This document shows positions 6,797 through 9,729 of a stretch of DNA of 9,729 bases, one piece after another. Origin of the DNA: Candidatus Omnitrophota bacterium. GTDB lineage: Bacteria; Omnitrophota; Gorgyraeia; Zapsychrales; Fredricksoniimonadaceae. The position numbers were made by a program, and so were the translations under genes. The notes under the pieces were generated by a model that did no database searches, was not told the DNA's origin, and was given only the letters and a program-made list of their open reading frames with translations. The stretch is taken from assembly GCA_016789035.1 (NCBI GenBank), contig JAEUSC010000004.1:1-9729 (forward strand), given 5' to 3'. How positions within the stretch are numbered: position 1 is the stretch's first letter; the number at the start of each line of letters is the position of its first letter.

Positions 6797-7147
6797 CTAT
6801 TTTATCCGGGCTTCAATTTTCTTCATCAAATCATAAGCTCGATAATCATCTCCGAGGGAACCGACACGCACACGAACTTCACTGTATTGAAGACTTGTCG
6901 CATTGGCGACAATATGCACTGAAGTGCCGTTGGGATACTCCGAGGTTATGACGGCTTTGTCTTTAGTCAGAGTTTTGCTGACGACAGGCATATTTTCATC
7001 CTGTAGTTCGGCAATTGAAGCATCGTAAATTTTCTGAACGGTTGCATTAAAGCGCGTCCCCGAATTGCCTCCCAACATACCGGTGGCACATCCAGCCAAC
7101 GACAGCGACAAACCTGCAATAAGAAGAACATTGAGTGCTTTTTTCAT
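6797..7147 (-). CDS. DUF3568 family lipoprotein
   Basis: The 116-residue product starts MKKALNVLLIAG, with a hydrophobic core and the lipobox LAGC (17-20), so C20 should be lipidated after signal peptidase II cleavage. The next residue is alanine, not aspartate, which favours outer-membrane sorting. The mature part matches the DUF3568 pattern: KIYDASIAELQDENM (39-53), a KAVITSEYPNGTSVHIV strand pair (64-80), then VRVRVGSLGDDYRAYDLMKKIEARI (91-115). The RVGxxGD turn is the most characteristic part. The function of the family is unknown. AAGGGAG lies nine bases before ATG 7147. An in-frame ATG at 7156 sits directly on that site and is unlikely to be used. A promoter-like element lies about 45 bases upstream, and the DUF202 gene follows in a probable two-gene operon. 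Confidence 0.85.
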   Translation of the reverse strand: MKKALNVLLIAGLSLSLAGCATGMLGGNSGTRFNATVQKIYDASIAELQDENMPVVSKTLTKDKAVITSEYPNGTSVHIVANATSLQYSEVRVRVGSLGDDYRAYDLMKKIEARIK

Positions 7148-7190
7148 AACCACCATCTCCCTTCCGGTTAATAAATAACTAAAGTAAAAA

Positions 7191-7235
7191 GATGATAGCA
7201 AAGCCCAGATTAAGAGCCTGTGAATTTAGCATTAA
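7191..7235 (-). promoter_or_regulatory. Promoter-like 45-base element upstream of the DUF3568 lipoprotein, copy 2 of 2
   Basis: On the minus strand this reads TTAATGCTAAATTCA, then CTCTTAAT, then TGCTATCATC. It is 35/45 identical, ungapped, to the stretch directly upstream of ndh (3601-3645). The gene-side end fits an extended -10 (TGCTATCAT at 7200-7192). Transcription would begin near 7185 and give a leader of about 38 bases that includes the ribosome site at 7157-7163. Here the element sits at ordinary promoter distance, which supports reading it as a promoter in both places. Confidence 0.5.
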
Positions 7236-7341
7236 TCTTCTGTCATTTATGGATGATCGGCCAGAATAGAAACAATGAAGGAGTGAATACAAAGGATATC
7301 AATACCTCAACAAACAGGGCGCAACAAAAGTCTACATCTCC

Positions 7342-7366
7342 GTCCGGCACTCATAAAACACCGGAC
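7342..7366 (-). terminator. Hairpin downstream of the DUF2934 gene, possible weak terminator
   Basis: GTCCGG (7342-7347) and CCGGAC (7361-7366) form a perfect six-pair GC-rich stem around a 13-base loop, about 30 bases past the DUF2934 stop. On the transcribed minus strand the stem is followed by GGAGATGTAGACTTTTG and not by a clean T run, so intrinsic termination would be weak. The rest of the 7148-7395 gap, apart from the promoter element, shows nothing I can name. Confidence 0.35.
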
Positions 7367-7395
7367 AGTTCAGTCTTTCATAAACATTACGGTGG

Positions 7396-7611
7396 TTACT
7401 TTTCTTCTTCAGCAGCAACAATCCTTTCCGCCTCCAGCCAGTCATCGAGCTCAAAACCGGGAACGGAACCACGGCTTTCATAGAGTTCGTAGGCTTTCTT
7501 TTCAATTTCCTTAATTAGACTCTTATTGTTTACAAAGTGATGATCCTGCGTCTTGCAATCTTCCCGTGTTTCATGAACAATGGTTTTACTTTTAGCTTTT
7601 AGAGTCGTCAT
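7396..7611 (-). CDS. DUF2934 family small protein
   Basis: This is a 71-residue soluble protein. Residues about 32-66 fit DUF2934: a helix IEKKAYELYESRG (36-48), then PGFELDDWLEAERIV (51-65), with the usual glycines G48 and G52, the DDW and the AE pair. The N-terminal 30 residues are polar and unlike anything I recognise. DUF2934 proteins have no established function; the motif is short and helical and is often found in stand-alone proteins of this size. ATG 7611 has a strong GGGAGG five bases upstream, which makes it a convincing real gene. A hairpin follows its stop, and a gene remnant lies directly upstream. Confidence 0.8.
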   Translation of the reverse strand: MTTLKAKSKTIVHETREDCKTQDHHFVNNKSLIKEIEKKAYELYESRGSVPGFELDDWLEAERIVAAEEEK

Positions 7612-7651
7612 AACCGCCTCCCTTTAATGTTGAACTTTATCAAGCCCTAAA

Positions 7652-7849
7652 TTATTTCTCGCCGTTCATTCTGGAAATGACCAATCGGCCGATTAATACC
7701 GCCGTATCATCGTAATAAATCCTGTCGGTATTTAGAACCATGTCATAAAGCAGCGGATCCGCGATATCCTTACCAAAATATTTTTTTAAATATTCCGTCC
7801 GGTCCGCATCTTCCTTCTTAATAAACTGTCGCGCCTCAGACTCAATGAT
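7652..7849 (-). pseudogene. C-terminal remnant of a cytidylate-kinase-like protein
   Basis: Sixty-five codons read open from 7849 to a TAA at 7652-7654, but with no usable start: the frame is closed by TGA (7850-7852) just upstream, and the only ATG codons are well inside. The peptide starts IIESEARQFIKKEDADR and continues with YLKKYFGKDIADPLLYDMVLNTDR, here cited in part (residues 20-43). The EDADR, YFGxDxxDPxLYDxVLNTD pattern is what I know from the C-terminus of the cytidylate-kinase-like family (the P-loop kinase-like AAA_26/PF13189 group). The P-loop half is absent; the cyclase gene ends 13 bases upstream of the TGA. I infer a deletion or recombination that removed about two thirds of the gene. 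A translated fragment from a non-ATG start is possible but unlikely. Confidence 0.6.
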
Positions 7850-7865
7850 TCATTGCATCATTTCT

Positions 7866-9626
7866 TTATTGATCAGCAAGACATACTTTGTCTTTGCCTT
7901 CTTTTTTAGCCCTATATAACGCCCGGTCGGCTTTAACAGTCAGCTCATGCCGCGTCATTGATGGTTTGTACTGCACCAGCCCGATTGACACACTCATGGA
8001 CTTCTTAAATCTGCCATTTGCAATGGATCGTCTGATGCGTTCCGCCAGAATTAAACCTCCGGATTTTTGGGTTCCCGGCAGGATGACAGCAAATTCGTCG
8101 CCTGCATATCGGCAAAGCATATCCATCTCTCTTAAATTACCGGCGATGATCTTAACCAGTTGCTTTAGTAAAACATCACCTGCCACATGCCCGAACTGAT
8201 CATTGTAGGATTTAAAGTCATCCACATCGATCATCATGAGCGCCAAGTCACCCGGAATCCGCTTTAAACGTTTTATCTCCTGATCAAGACCACTCGAGAA
8301 GTGACGGAAATTGTAAATGTTCGTTAAAGGATCTGTGACCGTTAGAAATTGCAGCTGTTTGTAGAATCGCACATTTTCCAGGGCTACCGCAACCTCGCGA
8401 GCAATATCACACAACATCTTAAGATCCGTTGCATCAAACGAACCAATGGCATTATCAGCATTACACTTGTCGGCAACGGTAATGACCCCAACAATGTTTC
8501 CGTCTCGCTTGATTGGCGCAATCATAAAGGAATATGCTCGAAAAGCCTCCTCCCAAACAGGATGATGCTGTGGAGAAACGCTTTTAACCAAAACCGGCTG
8601 GCCGTCTTCAATAACCTTTGCAGCCAACGAATCTTTAATCTTGATTCTTTCCTGCATATGGTCATCAAATCCGGTGGCTGCCTTCAGATATAACTCTTGG
8701 CGTTCGCTGTCGACAAACATGATCGAACACTTACGGGCCTCGAGAATACGAATAGCCTTTGATACAACAAAATCCATGAGCCGTTCTGACTTTCGAATCG
8801 CGCAGATTTTCTCATCAAAACCGATAATTTCTTCCAGCTTCTTTTTTTCGGTCTTTAAAGATTCTTCGATCCGGACCTTCTCGGTTATATTTTTCCATAC
8901 TGAAACAAAATGACTAATTTTTCCGGCGGTGATAACAGGCGAAATGGTTTGATCGGCAACAAAAAGCTCGCCGTTCTTTTTCTTATTTACAGTCTGACCA
9001 TAGAACGTCTCGCCCGATAAGAGAGTTTCCCACAATTTTTGATAATAACCTTTTCCTTGTTTTCCCGACTGAAGGATCCGTGGCGTCTGACCAATAACAT
9101 CACAAGCCGTGTATCCCGTGGTAATCTCAAAAGCCAGGTTTACGTATTGAATCATGCCTTCTTTGTCTGTAATCATGACGTGATCCGCAGTTTGTTCAAC
9201 GGCCTTTTCAAGAGTGGAAAGACGGCTCTGAATCTTCTTATGATCACTAATGTCATAAACAACGCCTTCAATGCCAGCAACAGCATTGTGTTCATCGTAA
9301 ATGACATTGCTGGTCACCGAAAGATGGACGGTGCTCCCGTCTTTACGTTTATTGTCGATTTCATAGTTTTTTACGAAACCAACCCTTTCAATATCGTGAA
9401 GAAATTTCCTGCGGTCTTCTGGATGGAGATACAACTGATCCGCAAGACTATGGCCAATGAGATCGTCTTTGCTTGCATAACCAAGAATATATACGAAGGC
9501 GTGATTTACATAAACGATGCGGCCTTGGGCATCAGCCACATAAATACCGGCATGAAGATTCTCAACTAGGCGGCGGTAGGTATCAAGTGAACCGAAGACT
9601 GTGTTGAATTCTTTTTGCATGTTCAT
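7866..9626 (-). CDS. PAS-PAS-GAF diguanylate cyclase (GGDEF protein)
   Basis: This 586-residue, apparently soluble signalling protein should make cyclic di-GMP from two GTP. Domains in order: PAS 1 (about 15-135, with RIVYVNHAF and a PAC-type end VVYDISDHKK), PAS 2 (136-252, with MIQYVNLAFEITTGY and VSVWKNITEK), a short coiled coil (250-272), GAF (275-420, with APIKRDGNIVGVITVADK) and GGDEF (427-582). The cyclase has DPLTNIYNFRHF, the metal-site MIDVDDFKSYND (465-476), the active loop AGDEF (508-512) and a complete inhibitory site RxxD (R499-D502) five residues before it. AGDEF is an accepted active variant. The PAS domains may bind haem, flavin or small ligands, which cannot be told from this. 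ATG 9626 is chosen because AGAGAGG lies five bases before it. A longer frame from 9707 adds 27 residues with no domain match and overlaps another possible gene. Confidence 0.92.
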   Translation of the reverse strand: MNMQKEFNTVFGSLDTYRRLVENLHAGIYVADAQGRIVYVNHAFVYILGYASKDDLIGHSLADQLYLHPEDRRKFLHDIERVGFVKNYEIDNKRKDGSTVHLSVTSNVIYDEHNAVAGIEGVVYDISDHKKIQSRLSTLEKAVEQTADHVMITDKEGMIQYVNLAFEITTGYTACDVIGQTPRILQSGKQGKGYYQKLWETLLSGETFYGQTVNKKKNGELFVADQTISPVITAGKISHFVSVWKNITEKVRIEESLKTEKKKLEEIIGFDEKICAIRKSERLMDFVVSKAIRILEARKCSIMFVDSERQELYLKAATGFDDHMQERIKIKDSLAAKVIEDGQPVLVKSVSPQHHPVWEEAFRAYSFMIAPIKRDGNIVGVITVADKCNADNAIGSFDATDLKMLCDIAREVAVALENVRFYKQLQFLTVTDPLTNIYNFRHFSSGLDQEIKRLKRIPGDLALMMIDVDDFKSYNDQFGHVAGDVLLKQLVKIIAGNLREMDMLCRYAGDEFAVILPGTQKSGGLILAERIRRSIANGRFKKSMSVSIGLVQYKPSMTRHELTVKADRALYRAKKEGKDKVCLADQ

Positions 9627-9729
9627 AGGAACCTCTCTGAGCTTTTGCGCTCTTTGCATTCCTACCGGCTTCAAAACACTTCCTGATGGCCGGAACCAGC
9701 TGCTCATCGATATCGCTTTTACCGATAAA
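9583..9729 (-). CDS. Possible 3' end of an unrecognised upstream gene (partial)
   Basis: From the right edge the minus strand reads open for 48 codons and stops at TGA 9583-9585. The peptide begins FIGKSDIDEQLVPAIRKC and continues with FEAGRNAKSAKAQRGSYEHA before ending SLRFT. It looks like a real helical, charged C-terminus, more protein-like than the overlapping 27-residue extension of the cyclase frame. It would overlap the cyclase start by 44 bases, which would imply translational coupling. I do not recognise a family, and 48 open codons can arise by chance, so this is tentative. Confidence 0.35.
   Translation of the reverse strand, partial: FIGKSDIDEQLVPAIRKCFEAGRNAKSAKAQRGSYEHAKRIQHSLRFT
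9632..9638 (-). promoter_or_regulatory. Shine-Dalgarno site deciding the cyclase start
   Basis: The minus strand reads AGAGAGG with five bases to ATG 9626. Just upstream, GAGC (9639-9642) and GCTC (9649-9652) could form a four-pair hairpin next to the ribosome site, too short to claim as a control element. The site supports the 586-residue product over the longer frame from 9707. Confidence 0.6.

Noticed and set aside
7220..7483. Plus-strand frame of 87 codons starting at GTG across the 7148-7395 gap
   Set aside because: It has low-complexity serine-rich content and no ribosome site before the GTG, and it runs into the DUF2934 gene on the other strand and the 45-base promoter-like element.
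9039..9569. 176-codon plus-strand open frame
   Set aside because: It lies fully opposite the two PAS domains of the cyclase, which show clear family motifs; the plus-strand product does not.
9627..9707. Longer cyclase start at ATG 9707
   Set aside because: The added 27 residues match no domain, there is no ribosome site before 9707, and ATG 9626 has AGAGAGG five bases upstream.
1..9729. Defence system, prophage, integrative element or CRISPR array
   Set aside because: No nuclease, toxin-antitoxin, integrase, transposase or spaced direct repeats could be seen; Ku-LigD is a repair system, not evidence of a defence island.

Overview
All the recognisable genes in this window lie on the minus strand, so the window is read from right to left. 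The base composition is moderate. An outer-membrane-type lipoprotein, a secreted phosphodiesterase with an ordinary Sec signal, NDH-2, a KefB/C antiporter and a PAS-GAF-GGDEF protein together suggest a Gram-negative-type (diderm) bacterium. The small families DUF3568, DUF2934 and DUF202, with a bacterial Ku/LigD pair, would fit Omnitrophota or a Desulfobacterota-like lineage. That placement is a weak inference from gene content. No phage, IS, CRISPR, tRNA or rRNA was seen.

Layout from right to left. At the right edge is the possible tail of an unrecognised gene (9583-9729). It overlaps the start of a 586-residue PAS-PAS-GAF-diguanylate cyclase (7866-9626). Next come a start-less 65-codon remnant of a cytidylate-kinase-like gene (7652-7849) and a small DUF2934 protein (7396-7611). 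A 248-base non-coding stretch follows, holding a hairpin and a promoter-like element. Then come a DUF3568 lipoprotein (6797-7147) and a DUF202 membrane protein (6556-6780), which look like one operon. A KefB/C-type antiporter with an RCK domain (4739-6490) is followed 23 bases later by a secreted phosphodiesterase of the alkaline-phosphatase superfamily (3720-4715). NDH-2 follows (2351-3595). Last is the non-homologous end-joining pair Ku (1431-2204) and LigD (1-1422), which the left edge cuts near the end of LigD's ligase domain.

Functionally this is a chromosomal patchwork, not one pathway: double-strand break repair (Ku recruits LigD), respiration (NDH-2), cation/pH homeostasis (antiporter), an envelope lipoprotein and c-di-GMP signalling. 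I see no convincing new multi-gene system. The most interesting signals are regulatory. A 45-base element (35/45 identical, ungapped) lies upstream of both the NDH-2 gene and the DUF3568 lipoprotein gene. The NDH-2 and antiporter genes both have extended -10-like boxes only 5-6 bases before the start codon and no Shine-Dalgarno, as expected for leaderless mRNAs. No gene-free stretch exceeds 300 bases.
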